Assembly: GCA_036971475.1 (NCBI GenBank)
Contig: JBAIZL010000001.1
Coordinates: 77,073,271-77,137,270, forward strand
Reading direction: 5' to 3'
Source: Prosapia bicincta
Lineage: Eukaryota; Arthropoda; Insecta; Hemiptera; Cercopidae
Length of the DNA stretch: 64,000 bases
Below the pieces are notes generated by a model, which was not told the origin of the DNA, searched no databases, and worked only from the letters and a program-made list of their open reading frames with translations. Below, in pieces: positions 11,197 through 22,044 of this stretch. Position 1 is the first letter of the stretch. Every line of letters starts with the position of its first letter. The translations under genes were made by a program, and so were the position numbers.

Positions 11197-11579
11197 ATTA
11201 TTGAATTATTTCAGTGACCTAGGGTTTTTCTTTCAATTTCACGATAATGTATTAGTGACCACGTGGTTCCTTGTAACCAAATTAAACATTTGTTGAGTTA
11301 TTTCAACGATAAAAATTTATAAATTTTTAAAATTTTTAAAGCTGTAACTAACGTAAGCATGTGCTTACCGCGACGTCACAATCAGGAAAACTTTAACGAT
11401 AATTACCGGTGCCACATTGCGCAATAAGCCACGTGGCTCATAGTTGCATGATTACGAGCAAGGAAGTGTTTATGCTTGCTACGACTTACAAATTTTATAC
11501 AGTCCACTTTATTATCGCGTTTGAACTTATAGTGAGGTTTTTTAATTTCAATTGTTTGTGGTTTTGAAATTTATTTAAA

Positions 11580-13961
11580 ATGGAAATTAATACGGAGTAT
11601 TATTTGTCTAAATTGAGAGATATTGTAGGCGAGCTGGAGCAAGTGAAAAGTGTACTTCACGATAAAGAAATACCAGAAGGCCTCGCACGGGAAATTCGAC
11701 GAATTCAATCTAACTTTATCGAAACGTATGAGATATTAGAGAAAACGTTCGCCAGTCAAGTTGCCGAACTTGCTGAAAGTGCATTTAAGATTAAAAAACA
11801 ATTTCAGGACACGTATTTGCCAATGTTGGCTAAATACCCGAACATTATTAAGACCGAGGTGAAGGTAACCTCGCAGGTCAACCCCGGCGCGAATTCGCCT
11901 CACTTACCTAACCTTACAATGCCTAGCTTTTCAGGCAATAGTAACGAATGGAATGACTTTATTTCAATGTTTGACTCAATGGTCCATTGCAATAGCAATA
12001 TTAATGCCATACAAAAATTTCAGTACTTAAAATCAGCGCTTAAAGGAGACGCTTTAGCCATTGTTACGGGACTCACAATATCCGAACATAATTATGATAT
12101 CGCCTATCAAGCCTTACGCAATCGTTATGCTAACCCTCGTCGTTTAGCCGATCATTATTTTCAAATTATTAAAGACTTTAAGCCTATTAAGAACGCGTCT
12201 CAGAGCGAACTTAATCGTTTTTTAACCGCACATTCAAATGCTGTGTGCGCACTAAAGGCTGTCCAGTTAGACGACTTAGCGGACTTTTTACTTTTTCAAA
12301 TGTCTGTTGGTAACTTAGATGCACAGACTCGACTTAACTTTGAAACCAGATTGGGAACAAATCAAATGCCCACGTACAGATTGCTAAATGATTTCGTCAC
12401 TGAGCAGGCTAGAGCAATGGAGTTGCTCAATCAACCCTCTGCCGCGACTGCAGTTAACTCAAGATTAGGTCAGCAACCTCGAGTGATGGTTTCTGCGTTG
12501 AATGACTCAAATAACAGCGGTGCCCCTGATTTAAATATTGACCATGTCGAAGCTAACCTCGAAGCTGAACATAGTCCGACACCGCACCTCGAATACCCCG
12601 CTAGAATCATGACGCTCATATCGACTACCGCAGCCGCTACCAGTGACCACACCGACCGCGCAGATGAAGCCACACAGCTGAATGAAGGTCATCGCCGCAG
12701 TACAACGCACCACACCATCAGAACTCGACCGCAGACTCTGCGATCACCAGTGATAAGCCAACGCGTCCAATTCAATCGAAAAGCACCCGCACCGCAACCA
12801 TTACCGCGTGTTAGACAAAATTTATCCAGACCTCGCTTGTCTACCAGACCTACCAACCCGCCTCGTAACAGTCCGTCCGCCGCACAGTGCTTTTATTGTT
12901 CAGCCATTCACAATATCTTTTGTTGTCCAGAATTTCTCAAACAAAGAGCCCAGGAACGTCGCGAGTCTATACGACATATGCAACGCTGTTTCAATTGTTT
13001 CGGCACCCACTACCAAAACAAATGCAAGTCGCTCAACACTTGTAAACATTGCAACGGTAATCATCACTCCTTGTTACATGACTCTAACTCAGCTTCGCCC
13101 CAGCGACCGTACACGCATTGGCACCCAAACTCAGCCAATAACGGTAACAAGTCAACTGCCCATATAAAACCTCTAGCCACCTATAACACTAAAGTCGCTT
13201 CTGCCTTGTTAGGCACCGCTCAGGTCATTGCTAATGATCATTATGGCAATCCGCATATCCTTCGGGCAATCATTGACCCAGGCAGTCAAGTGTCTGTCAT
13301 AACAAAACCCGCAGCCACCATGTTGGGCTTACCTACTAGGAAATCAAATGTTTCTCTTGTCGGGGTCGCTTCTCAAACCACACATATATCCGAATATGTG
13401 TCCCTACAAATCTCGTCTAGATATGCCTCAAATTTCAAACTCGATGTCGAAGCTGCAGTACTACCTCATATCGCTGACCCGCTTCCAGCTACCGCTTTAG
13501 CACCGTGCATACGTGCTCAATATCAGCATTTACAACTTGCTGACCCTCACTTTGACACTCCAGCCCAAATTGACTTAATTCTAGGATCTGACGTATTTAA
13601 TCGCAGTCTTATTAACGAACCGCAGACCATAATCAAAGGTCAACCCGCTGCCCTCAACACCTTCTTCGGATGGATTATCTCAGGATCGCTTCCAGACCAT
13701 CGATGTCGTCAACCTCACGCCTTCAATGTAAGATTAGCCGCTCGTTACACCGCTGCACGTCGACCCATGGAGAGGAAAGAGGTCATCCGCACCATTAACG
13801 CCTCTCAACGCTACAAGGACATACGCAAGGTTACCCCCGCCAGTGGCTCAGTTAGAAGAGTCAACCATATCACCGAGTCTCTTCGCCCTCTAGTCGACGC
13901 CTCCGACATGCTCATGGTGGGCGGGAGAGTTCATCAGCCTCTACGAAACCACCCCTTTTAG
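11580..13961 (+). CDS. BEL/Pao Gag-protease polyprotein
   Basis: 793 codons from an ATG in an A-rich context. Residues 1-95 look helical or coiled. Residues 108-285 (LPNLTMPSFSGNSNEWNDF, then KFQYLKSALKG) match the DUF1759 capsid-like domain of BEL/Pao Gag. Zinc ligands follow at C437/C440, then C470-x2-C473-x3-H477-x4-C482, and C488-x2-C491 with H496/H500. The retroviral-type aspartic protease is at about 560-700: active-site loop IIDPGSQVSVIT (D566; P in place of the usual S/T), ILGSDVF near 668, and FGWIISG near 696-702. In complete elements RT follows. Here about 90 unusual residues follow, and the last 35 (LRPLVDASDMLMVGGRV) resemble the segment just before integrase. The frame ends in TAG, overlapping the integrase frame. 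Role: particle shell and polyprotein processing. Confidence 0.9.
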   Translation: MEINTEYYLSKLRDIVGELEQVKSVLHDKEIPEGLAREIRRIQSNFIETYEILEKTFASQVAELAESAFKIKKQFQDTYLPMLAKYPNIIKTEVKVTSQVNPGANSPHLPNLTMPSFSGNSNEWNDFISMFDSMVHCNSNINAIQKFQYLKSALKGDALAIVTGLTISEHNYDIAYQALRNRYANPRRLADHYFQIIKDFKPIKNASQSELNRFLTAHSNAVCALKAVQLDDLADFLLFQMSVGNLDAQTRLNFETRLGTNQMPTYRLLNDFVTEQARAMELLNQPSAATAVNSRLGQQPRVMVSALNDSNNSGAPDLNIDHVEANLEAEHSPTPHLEYPARIMTLISTTAAATSDHTDRADEATQLNEGHRRSTTHHTIRTRPQTLRSPVISQRVQFNRKAPAPQPLPRVRQNLSRPRLSTRPTNPPRNSPSAAQCFYCSAIHNIFCCPEFLKQRAQERRESIRHMQRCFNCFGTHYQNKCKSLNTCKHCNGNHHSLLHDSNSASPQRPYTHWHPNSANNGNKSTAHIKPLATYNTKVASALLGTAQVIANDHYGNPHILRAIIDPGSQVSVITKPAATMLGLPTRKSNVSLVGVASQTTHISEYVSLQISSRYASNFKLDVEAAVLPHIADPLPATALAPCIRAQYQHLQLADPHFDTPAQIDLILGSDVFNRSLINEPQTIIKGQPAALNTFFGWIISGSLPDHRCRQPHAFNVRLAARYTAARRPMERKEVIRTINASQRYKDIRKVTPASGSVRRVNHITESLRPLVDASDMLMVGGRVHQPLRNHPF

Positions 13962-15271
13962 CAACCACCACCGCTCCAACAGTTCCAACCGCGGCTATCA
14001 TTCTGGGGTCACCTCTTACTTACTTACGCAACCTGACACCATTCATCGACGCCCATGGTCTACTCAGGGTGGGCGGTAGACTTGATCATTCAGCTCTTAG
14101 TTACGATTCTAAACACCCGCTTCTGTTACCAAAGCGCCATCATTACGTTGACCTCATCTGTGACCATTATCACAAGCTGGCCTTGCATGCCGGACCGCGT
14201 ACCACTCAAGCCTTGATCAACAGTGAATTTTGGGTCATAGCTCTGCGATCATTACTTCGCCAACGCATCCATGCGTGTATTCGATGTTTCCGCATGCAAA
14301 CTAAACCACGCCAGCCCATGATGGCACCTTTGCCCTCATCAAGAGTTACGCCCTCTCCACCTTTCTATAGAGTCGGAGTAGATTTCGCTGGACCCTTTGA
14401 CACAAAGGCCAACCATTTGCGCACCTCCAAGCTATTGAAAGCTTACCTCTGCGTATTTGTATGTATGACTACTAAAGCAGTTCATTTGGAATTGGTGACC
14501 GACTTATCCACTGATGCCTTCCTCGCCGCATTACACCGCTTCACCGCTAGACGAGGTTTACCTTCAGAAATTTATTCCGATAACGGCACGAATTTTACTG
14601 GCGCTGCCAACCGACTTAACGATGTCTACAAGTTTCTGGACCGCTCTAGCTCACTTATTGAACGCAAACTAGCTGACCAACGCATCAGTTGGCATTTCAA
14701 CCCTCCGGCTGCCCCTCATTTTGGAGGACTTTGGGAAGCCGCTGTCAAATCCGCTAAGTTGTTATTGCGACGCACTGTAGGCAACACCACCCTCACCGCT
14801 GAAGAGCTATCTACTCTGTTCATCCGGATAGAAGCCATTTTGAACAGTCGTCCTATTTTCGAAGTTTCGCCAGACCCCAGTGAAGGAGCGTCCTTTCTCA
14901 CTCCGGGACACTTTCTGATTGGCCGTCCACTACTGTCACTTCCCGAAGAATGTTATACTGAGCCTCCGCTTAAATCTCGATGGTCTATGCTCCAACAGAT
15001 GTCCAACCGCTTTTGGAAAATTTGGTCCACTCAGTATCTACACACTCAGATTCAACGACACAAGTGGAATAAGGACTCGACGCCACTCCAGGAAAATCAA
15101 CTTGTCTTCATAACTGGAGAACACTCAAGCCCCCTTCATTGGCCTATGGGAAGGATCATCAGTCTGCATCCTGGAAAGGACCACGTCTCTAGAGTAGCCA
15201 CCATCCAGACCGCTCACGGACAGCTGAGACGACCAGTCAACAAGCTCGTCGGCTTTCCGCTTCATCCTTAG
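13856..15271 (+). CDS. BEL/Pao integrase (pol remnant)
   Basis: Open frame in the -1 phase relative to gag-protease, overlapping it by about 106 nt. The first conserved residues, LTPFIDAHGLLRVGGRL, begin near 14033. No convincing ATG precedes them; an in-frame GTG is at 14069. Counting from that GTG, the zinc finger is H35/H40/C70/C73. The DDE catalytic residues are D105 (GVDFAGPF), D171 (SDNGTNF) and E223 (GGLWEAA). A C-terminal DUF5641-type region (RWSMLQQMSNRFWKIW onward) runs to the end, followed by TAG. All catalytic residues are kept. The enzyme joins cDNA to chromosomal DNA. Because RT and RNase H are missing upstream, fusion to Gag would need a -1 shift, and I see no in-phase slippery heptamer. 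Expression is unclear. Confidence 0.88.
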   Translation, partial: KSQPYHRVSSPSSRRLRHAHGGRESSSASTKPPLLATTTAPTVPTAAIILGSPLTYLRNLTPFIDAHGLLRVGGRLDHSALSYDSKHPLLLPKRHHYVDLICDHYHKLALHAGPRTTQALINSEFWVIALRSLLRQRIHACIRCFRMQTKPRQPMMAPLPSSRVTPSPPFYRVGVDFAGPFDTKANHLRTSKLLKAYLCVFVCMTTKAVHLELVTDLSTDAFLAALHRFTARRGLPSEIYSDNGTNFTGAANRLNDVYKFLDRSSSLIERKLADQRISWHFNPPAAPHFGGLWEAAVKSAKLLLRRTVGNTTLTAEELSTLFIRIEAILNSRPIFEVSPDPSEGASFLTPGHFLIGRPLLSLPEECYTEPPLKSRWSMLQQMSNRFWKIWSTQYLHTQIQRHKWNKDSTPLQENQLVFITGEHSSPLHWPMGRIISLHPGKDHVSRVATIQTAHGQLRRPVNKLVGFPLHP

Positions 15272-15434
15272 TTTTCACCGCTTGTCTACAGCTTCTTTCT
15301 TCGGCGCTCTCGCCCCTGTTGTTTCTTTGTTTGTCTTAGTTTTCCTTTGCCACTTTCTTCTTCGGCACCCTCGGGTCCCGGTGCTTTATGGTTCTTCGCC
15401 CCCCACCCACCTGGCGGATTAAAAACATTCGTTT

Positions 15435-15446
15435 TGGTGGGCGGTA
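15435..15446 (+). other. polypurine tract of the BEL element
   Basis: TGGTGGGCGGTA lies immediately before the 3' LTR. It is G-rich, though interrupted by pyrimidines. Its position fits the plus-strand primer. Confidence 0.5.
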
Positions 15447-16306
15447 TGTTCGAGTCAGCGCTCGAAGTTCAAGTTGCTTTGCTGCATAACAGCTGTACCG
15501 TGACGTATTGGTCATGTGATCTCTGACCCGCTAATCGATATCCGAAATTATTGATTTTTTTCTCTGGATGAACGCTGCACCCCCACTCCCTTCTTATTTT
15601 CTAAGCTTTCTTCCGCGTCAAGACAAAGTAGAATCGTTCCGACCCTCGAACAGTGCATTTCTACGTTAAACCTCGTAGCCTATTTCCGCATGGCTTTGTT
15701 TCAGACAATTTAAAGTACCGCTTTCGTTCGTTAATGTGCTTATAGTGCGGACCGCGTTAATGAACTTTTAATGAGCATTTTAATGAACATTGTAACTGTA
15801 TATTTTCGCCGTGTTAGTAAAAGTGTCGCCCGATTTCGCCGGTTGCGCAATCTTAGTGCGTGTACTCACGGTAATAAACTAAGTGCTTGTAAGCTTAACT
15901 TTTACGTTTACTCATATTTCAATTGAGTTTTTTAGTTGCGTGATCGCCTTCAAGAATTCTACGCTGCCTGAGACGACCACAGTACTGTGGAGACTTCACC
16001 TCGATTCCAACATTGCATCACTTCTTACCTATGGTAAGTGCGTAGTTAAGGAATATGAACAATTTATAATTTATTTGTACTAAATTCAGTGTCGTTGCGT
16101 TTTTAGTGTTAAATGACTCTATTTTGCTTAGAACAGTGCTTAAACTTGCTATGTTAAATATTAACGTAAATTACGCAATCCAGAGTAACCTTGTTAACAA
16201 TAGGGTTTACCGCACCTCGTAGTTTTATTTCTAACTTTTTGATCTGCGGATTAAACATTGGTCCACGACCGGGCCGGATAGTTTTAATTTATTCCAGCTA
16301 TAAACA
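15447..16306 (+). repeat. 3' LTR of the BEL element
   Basis: 860 bp, no difference from the 5' LTR noticed. AATAAA at 15873-15878. Followed directly by the AATAG duplication. Confidence 0.93.
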
Positions 16307-16657
16307 AATAGGTTGATGACAGTCATTGAAATGTACATAAGGGTATATCTTAGGTAACTTGCAATATAATTTATTTCTGTGGTTTTGGGGGTTTTGGCAA
16401 TATTTTTATTGTAATATATTGTACCACTGTGCCCTTGCTATTGTATAATTACATAAATATATTGACTTATAATTTTAGGAACACAAGTACAACTGAGTTT
16501 CAGTTTCTTGTAATGATCTTTGTGGTTTTGGGGGTTTTTCATATATTTTTATTGTAATATATTGTACCACTATGCTCTTGCTATTGTACATTACATAAAT
16601 ATATTGACCTATAATTTTAGGTACACAAGTACAACTAAATTTCAGTTTATTGTAATA
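16307..16657. repeat. right half of the split foldback repeat, with a 143-bp tandem duplication
   Basis: After AATAG the sequence GAAATGTACATAAGGG continues the family seen at 471-490, so the BEL element landed between the arms. The part from 16379 is repeated once at 16522, a period of 143 bp (GTGGTTTTGGGGGTTTT to TTGTAAT). The phrase TATTGTACCACT in both units also matches the outer left end of the 175-558 copy. Confidence 0.75.
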
Positions 16658-16659
16658 TT

Positions 16660-17235
16660 TGTAGTTTTAGTGCAATATAGTGCAAATACTCAATATGAAT
16701 ATTTTTGTCTATTAACAGGAAGGATTATGGATCGTCATATAATGTTCTCTATAGGAGTCATGAATAAGTGTCTATCTGTAGAATCCTTTGTACGAATAAG
16801 CTAAGGAAGAGAAAGAAGAATTAAGGATATAATGATTCTGTGGCACTAGGGCAAGGAAAAAAATTACGCTATGATGTACGTAAGGCCGTTTACTTGGAGT
16901 AGACGTACTTTCCCTCTACCCGAGGTCAACTATTTAGCTGAACAAGAGCGCCAGACTGGAAAATCTGAGAATATTTTAGTAAGTTATAATTTCAAGTTAA
17001 GAAAGAGAGACATGATTTCTCATATTTTCATTACAACAGGCTCTTCATATCCATATACATATCCAGGCCGTATTCATATCCATAACCGGTCATATTCATT
17101 GCCATATCTTTACGTATTAACATAATATCATTTTTCTATTCACATATTACACAGGTGATAGTAACGCTATTGCTCTATTTCAATAATTTTGTCTTACAAC
17201 ACTCAAACACCCTCTCTTCAACATAGACACAGATA
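16660..17235. other. no gene recognised
   Basis: A few short frames (for example 16871-17125) show no recognisable family. Confidence 0.45.
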
Positions 17236-18331
17236 GGGAAAGTCCGGGCAAAGTGATTTTTTGCGATAATTTTTTTATCCAGTGTCATTAACGCTCTAAG
17301 CTCTGAATATGTGAACTAAATGAAGGAAACAAAGCATCATGACAAGAGCCAGCGCCATAGAGTTGTTTTGAGCAGGGGGCTGTGTGTTGTTTTAATTTGT
17401 TGCTTCTGAAAAAATATTCACGTTATCTTCTTTGCAAGTTTTGTTAGACTTAATTATGAAAAAACTTTTATGTTATAAGCTTACTTGACTGCTCATTTCT
17501 TTCTCTTTTTATAACATTCTTGCAAAATACCCAGTTTGGAGACTGTGGGTTATTTCAGATCTTTTTTTTTTTTAATCGGGCAGACCAGGTAAAGTGAATA
17601 GAGCAAAGTAGATGGTTATTCACTTCCTCCGGGTATATTTTATACATGTATACTTCACTTATCATACAACAAAACTAGCAAATAAATTATTTAAAATGAA
17701 AACTGAAACCAAATTTGGTTTTTCAGATGGTATCAAATATGAAAGGAAGATAATCCAAGCTAGATGGTCTGAAAAAAGTTTAAAATTAGCCATAAAATCT
17801 ATTGAAGATGGTTCCAATTCCATTTAAGGGTGATCAAAATCTTACAATATTCCTATTGCCACTCTTTGCAAGAAACAGTATTTAAAAAAGCCTTAAAAAA
17901 ATACAATACCAGTTGTCAATTAATAAAAAAAACTCACAATTATAAAAGAGAAAAAAATCAGTTGTTTAATTTGCCAGGGAAAAAAAGACGACCCCCTCTG
18001 GATGATTGGATTCAGTGCGGGCATTGTCTTGAATGGACTCATGAAGGTTGTTCAGACTATTGTGGATTGGGATCGGATTTCTGTAACCTATGCCACGACG
18101 GTTAAAGTTGATGAACAATATAATTTCTTTTGATTCTACTTAATGTAAAACATTTAAAGAGTGTAAGGTATATTTTGAAAAAAAATTTTTGGCTTAATGT
18201 GTACACTAAAATTAAGAGTTATTTTGTAAAATTAAATGTTATAGAGATATTTTGTGCCTGTGTGCATTTTATAACAACATTTTTCATTTTTTAGGTTAAT
18301 GAGTACAAAATTTACTTTGCCCGGGTTTCCC
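17236..18331 (+). mobile_element. internally deleted pogo-type DNA transposon
   Basis: The left end GGGAAAGTCCGGGCAAAGTG follows TA (17234-17235). The right end CTTTGCCCGGGTTTCCC (18315-18331) is its inverted copy with one indel, and is followed by TG (TA decayed). A second ACTTTGCCCGGGT at 18512-18524 followed by TTTTA is either a subterminal repeat or the true end, which would extend the element to about 18530. Between the ends lie the start and finish of a pogo transposase with the catalytic middle missing. Confidence 0.65.
17696..18103 (+). pseudogene. pogo-type transposase relic: psq HTH joined to a C-terminal zinc finger
   Basis: From the ATG at 17696 the frame reads ARWSEKSLKLAIKSIEDGSN, the first helices of an HTH_psq DNA-binding domain. 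After a frameshift and stop at about 17825, SKSYNIPIATLCKK supplies the recognition helix. From about 17980, KKRRPPLDDWIQCGHCLEWT then C..C..C with H gives a PHD-like cysteine cluster of the kind found at the C-terminus of some pogo-like transposases. The DDE domain of about 300 residues is absent. It could not catalyse transposition. Confidence 0.6.
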
Positions 18332-19037
18332 TGAGCAAAGCAAATAATTGACATTTATATATAAATGATTTATTTACATCCCTGCTTTTTTAGTTTAGTA
18401 AATAACTATTTTCCAATCAATAGTTGATGTATGTTAGATGATATTTAAAACCATCATAAAATTTGTTTTAAATCATTCAAGAATTGTCAGCGGTTTAAAA
18501 AAAAGTTATCCACTTTGCCCGGGTCTCTTTTACATAAAATTAAACCAATCAATGAGTATAGTCTCAAACATGGCTGTTTCTGTTAAAACAATATTTTATT
18601 TTATCTTTGTTATTAAACTTTTAATAAAAACCTAATTTCCCACAATTTAACCTAAACTAAATCTCCTGCATTATTGGAACGTGCTCTTTACATCAAGCCC
18701 TATTCATCAGGTGACACGGGTGATATCATGTGACAACTGTCTTCTTGTACTAATGTTTCTTCCCAGATTACATAACACATGTTATGCACAGTCGCTTTCA
18801 AACCACAAGCTAAGCAGGTACTTGGTAATAAATTGCCCGTGCCAAGTGTTCCCAAATAACTTTCATTAAATCTTAATGGATCTTGTTTTACCAAGCCATT
18901 GCCAAAGTTATATTTTCAAACATCAAAAAAATGTTTACACAATATTGTTTTTATGTTGTACTTCAGTGCCAGGAATTGTACCTGCCACTATGCCACTAGC
19001 ATTCATTTGCTTATAAACAATTTCTGAATTTGTCTTC

Positions 19038-19039
<2 letters not shown>
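18332..19039. other. AT-rich spacer
   Basis: No gene recognised. Holds the possible outer end of the pogo element. Confidence 0.45.

Positions 19040-19099
<60 letters not shown>
19040..19099. repeat. (TA)n microsatellite
   Basis: About 30 uninterrupted AT units directly against the inverted repeat that follows. Confidence 0.98.
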
Positions 19100-19100
<1 letters not shown>

Positions 19101-19292
19101 CTTTGCAACACTGTTTTCTTGCATTCACTTATCACTTTCACTATATGTACTTGAACAAGAATGTTACTTGGTGTTTATGCGAGTTAACTTTCAAAGATTG
19201 ATAGTATCTCCATTGTCAATCATAGATACTATCAATCTTTGATAATTAACTCGCATAAATACCAAAGACTCTTATTTAAGTACTTATAGTGG
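19100..19292. repeat. inverted repeat beside (TA)n, family shared with 41.2 kb
   Basis: Arms 19140-19209 and 19224-19292, spacer about 14 nt. The segment from ACTTTGCAACACTGTTTTCT (19099) to about 19200 recurs in reverse at 41182-41290, again touching a (TA)n tract. The minus strand of the left part carries a hammerhead-like motif. Confidence 0.75.
19176..19224 (-). ncRNA. hammerhead-like motif, UUGACAA core
   Basis: Minus strand: TTGACAA (19219-19213), extra T, stem II GGAGAT/ATCTTT with a 7-nt loop, GAA, the 8-nt palindrome AGTTAACT (19189-19182), C at the cleavage position (19181). Four stem I pairs (GTAT with 3' strand CATA) form after one mismatch. The invariant C and G of the core are T and A here, so it is probably inactive. 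Confidence 0.45.
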
Positions 19293-19299
19293 GGCATAT

Positions 19300-21780
19300 T
19301 CAACTAAGTAACTGTTTTTCTGAGGATTTCTCAGAACAATCACTTTTTAAAATAACATGTTGAAGAAAGTTCCAAAATCTTTCAGTGAATAACTATATCA
19401 ACAACTACGTTGATGAGTGCTGGCTTGTAAATCATGATTTGATTTTTCTGAGCACAATTTACACAGAAATATTATCTGACCTGACATTTTTGGAATTGTG
19501 TGGTGATATGTTTAGAAAAAAACAGTGTAGCATCTGCTGTGATTCATCAACGACTATAATCACTGAAAGATTTTTGAACATTCTTTACCATGTCTTATTA
19601 AAAAGTGTTTGTTCTGAGAAATACCCAGAAGAAACAGTTATCTAGTTGAATCTGTCACCCTAAATTTCTAAGTGGTAATTTCTGCTTACTTTGAATAAAA
19701 TGAAAAACAAGCAAAATGCCTGGAGCACAAAAATCAGCAAGATTTTACAATCCCTGTTAATAACTTTTTTTTTTAATATTGCATAGTTTGTATAAAATTA
19801 TCATCTGAACAGTAGGGTTATGGAGTAGGGTCATAAACTAGCCCTGGTATTTTGCCTTTCTTACACAGAATTTGTTAAAAATAAGAGTTAAGTAGAGACA
19901 GAAAAGACTGGATAAAAAAAACATCCCATACTTAAAAGTACAAATTGTAAAAAAAATTAAAATAAATTTTTCAAGAAGTTTAAAAGATCCTAAAAATTTT
20001 AGACTTTCTCCAACTTATATTCAGATATAGAAACATAACTATCATGAAAAGGGTTAGAAATGTATCTTCAAACAGTTTAAAACACTCTTCCTATACAATC
20101 ACTAAAATAGTTTCAACAAAAAGTCACCACAACACAACATAAAGGGTTGCATGACAAAATAAACATAAATAATAACCTTTAATGAATAGAACGCATGAAA
20201 GATACGAGTTTATTACATCTAGTGAGTTATAAAATATGATTTCAGACACGATAGAACAGTTTTAATGCCGCCAAAAGATATAAACTGTTATCAATTAGTT
20301 TAATTCCAATATCCAACAAATAAAATACACGCTATTAACTAATATTAGTTAATAGTATTTGCTTCTATAAGGGAATAAAAAAATGTATTGCCTGTATTGA
20401 TTATGGCGTCAATAATATTGAACTAATATTCACGACTTGGGAAGGGAACATCAATCACTCTTTGATTCTGAATTACTCATGCCATCAAACCAAACAATTC
20501 TGTAGGTAAATGTCTTTGTTTTTAAAACACTTTCTCATCTAAATGCCCCCTTCAACTAATTTACACAAAACAATCCAGGAATAACTGGTTTAAACCAATA
20601 GTAGTGCACTACAATGTGTCAAACTTTTGTGTCCTGACTTAATTTCAGAAAGATTTTTTTGGGAAGGGAAGATTTATATTAATCTCACTTCACAACCCTT
20701 ACACGACACAGATCCTACAGGACGTTCAATATAGTGTCAAAAATTTTCAAACTTTAAAAACCCAATGCAACACTGCCAACTATCCTTTTTAGATTTTTCT
20801 AAACGATTTTCTTTTTCATTTTATATTCTGCTCAAAGACAACTTTTGTAATTAAGTCTTTCTTATTTAACAAGATAAACCATTAAAAAAACTGCCTATAA
20901 TTGATTTTGACACAAATACAAAGAAGAAAATAATTACACAGATAAGAGTATGACCTGTTTAAATTATATTTTAGATTAAAAATAATACAATTAACAAAAA
21001 ATTTATGCACGGATTCAATCTTATAAAACTTTGTAAATTAGTTTGAATTCGATTAGTATTTTTTAGGTATTTTATATACGCTAATGACAGATCACAGACG
21101 ATTTTGGTTTTTTAAACACTCAATGTTCCGAAATTCCTTTTCAAGAGCTCAGTTTTAATTAAACAATTATACAACATAATTTACGATTTATAAAATACAT
21201 AACATTACATAGAACATAGTAAAAATCAACAAATTATAATAAAATTTTTAATAAATATCCATTCACAAGTCAATTTTTTTTCTATCACAATAAAACAGAC
21301 GAATCACATACACATACACTAACACATCTACTATTAATAACAGAGTCAACATTTAAAAATTTTTAAACCACACAATCATTCTAATATATATACTTCCTCA
21401 AGGGACCAAAAAACCTTCAAAAATGTTAAATTTCACTTATAATTTTATTACTAAAGATTCATGCAGATGGAAAATCATATGCAGATAAAAATCGATTAGT
21501 ATTTTCATGTTGTGATCTTGGATTTATTGTATTGATGTCAATTACTTTTATTAATTAATTAATTACTTTTATCGGCAACAAATTTTGTTAATCATATATT
21601 ATTACCGCCAATAACGTTTATTATCATACATAATCTTACTTCTAGATTAAATGCAAAATATTTAAGAGCATTTTTAGATAAATCATTTAATAAATACTAT
21701 TATTAATTCTTTTCTCTACATCATTTTCCTTTCTAGTTTCCAGGTTACAGTTAGCACTGACATTGTTTTTCAGACAGTGT
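19300..21780. other. AT-rich region without recognised genes
   Basis: One 86-codon plus frame (19385-19645) has no recognisable family. The rest has no coding look on either strand. Consistent with intron or intergenic DNA. Confidence 0.5.
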
Positions 21781-21782
21781 CA

Positions 21783-21784
<2 letters not shown>

Positions 21785-21826
<42 letters not shown>

Positions 21827-21963
21827 CGTTTTCTTGTTTAATAATTAATTTAAAACAACATAGCGTATTCAAATACAAGAATATTTATTAATTTATATCC
21901 ATGTAAATGGATATCCAAGGATATAAATTAATAAATATTCTTGTATTTGAATAACCTATGTTG

Positions 21964-22041
<78 letters not shown>
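21785..22041. repeat. inverted repeat nested in (TA)n
   Basis: (TA)n at 21785-21823 and again at 21968-22041. Between them lie inverted arms of about 49 bp (21852-21900 and 21919-21967). The arm phrase TTCAAATACAAGAATATTTA recurs at about 41408, at the truncated end of a PLE relic also near (TA)n. It looks like an element inserted into a TA microsatellite. Confidence 0.8.

Positions 22042-22044
<3 letters not shown>

Larger units (their letters stand above)
10318..16306 (+). mobile_element. BEL/Pao LTR retrotransposon lacking reverse transcriptase
   Basis: Direct LTRs of 860 bp start TGTTCGAG and end AAACA. The 5-bp duplication AATAG flanks the element (10313-10317 and 16307-16311). The order is LTR, primer-binding site, gag with DUF1759-type domain and zinc knuckles, aspartic protease, integrase, polypurine tract, LTR. 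The family assignment rests on the gag and integrase motifs. Full-length BEL elements encode RT and RNase H between protease and integrase. Here only about 330 bp separate the protease from the integrase zinc finger, and no YxDD motif exists. The two LTRs looked identical wherever compared and have the same length, so insertion is recent. It must have been copied by enzymes supplied in trans. Confidence 0.93.

Noticed and set aside
13953..13959. CCCTTTT as a frameshift site between gag-protease and integrase
   Set aside because: Codon boundaries do not fall as needed for a -1 slip on this heptamer.
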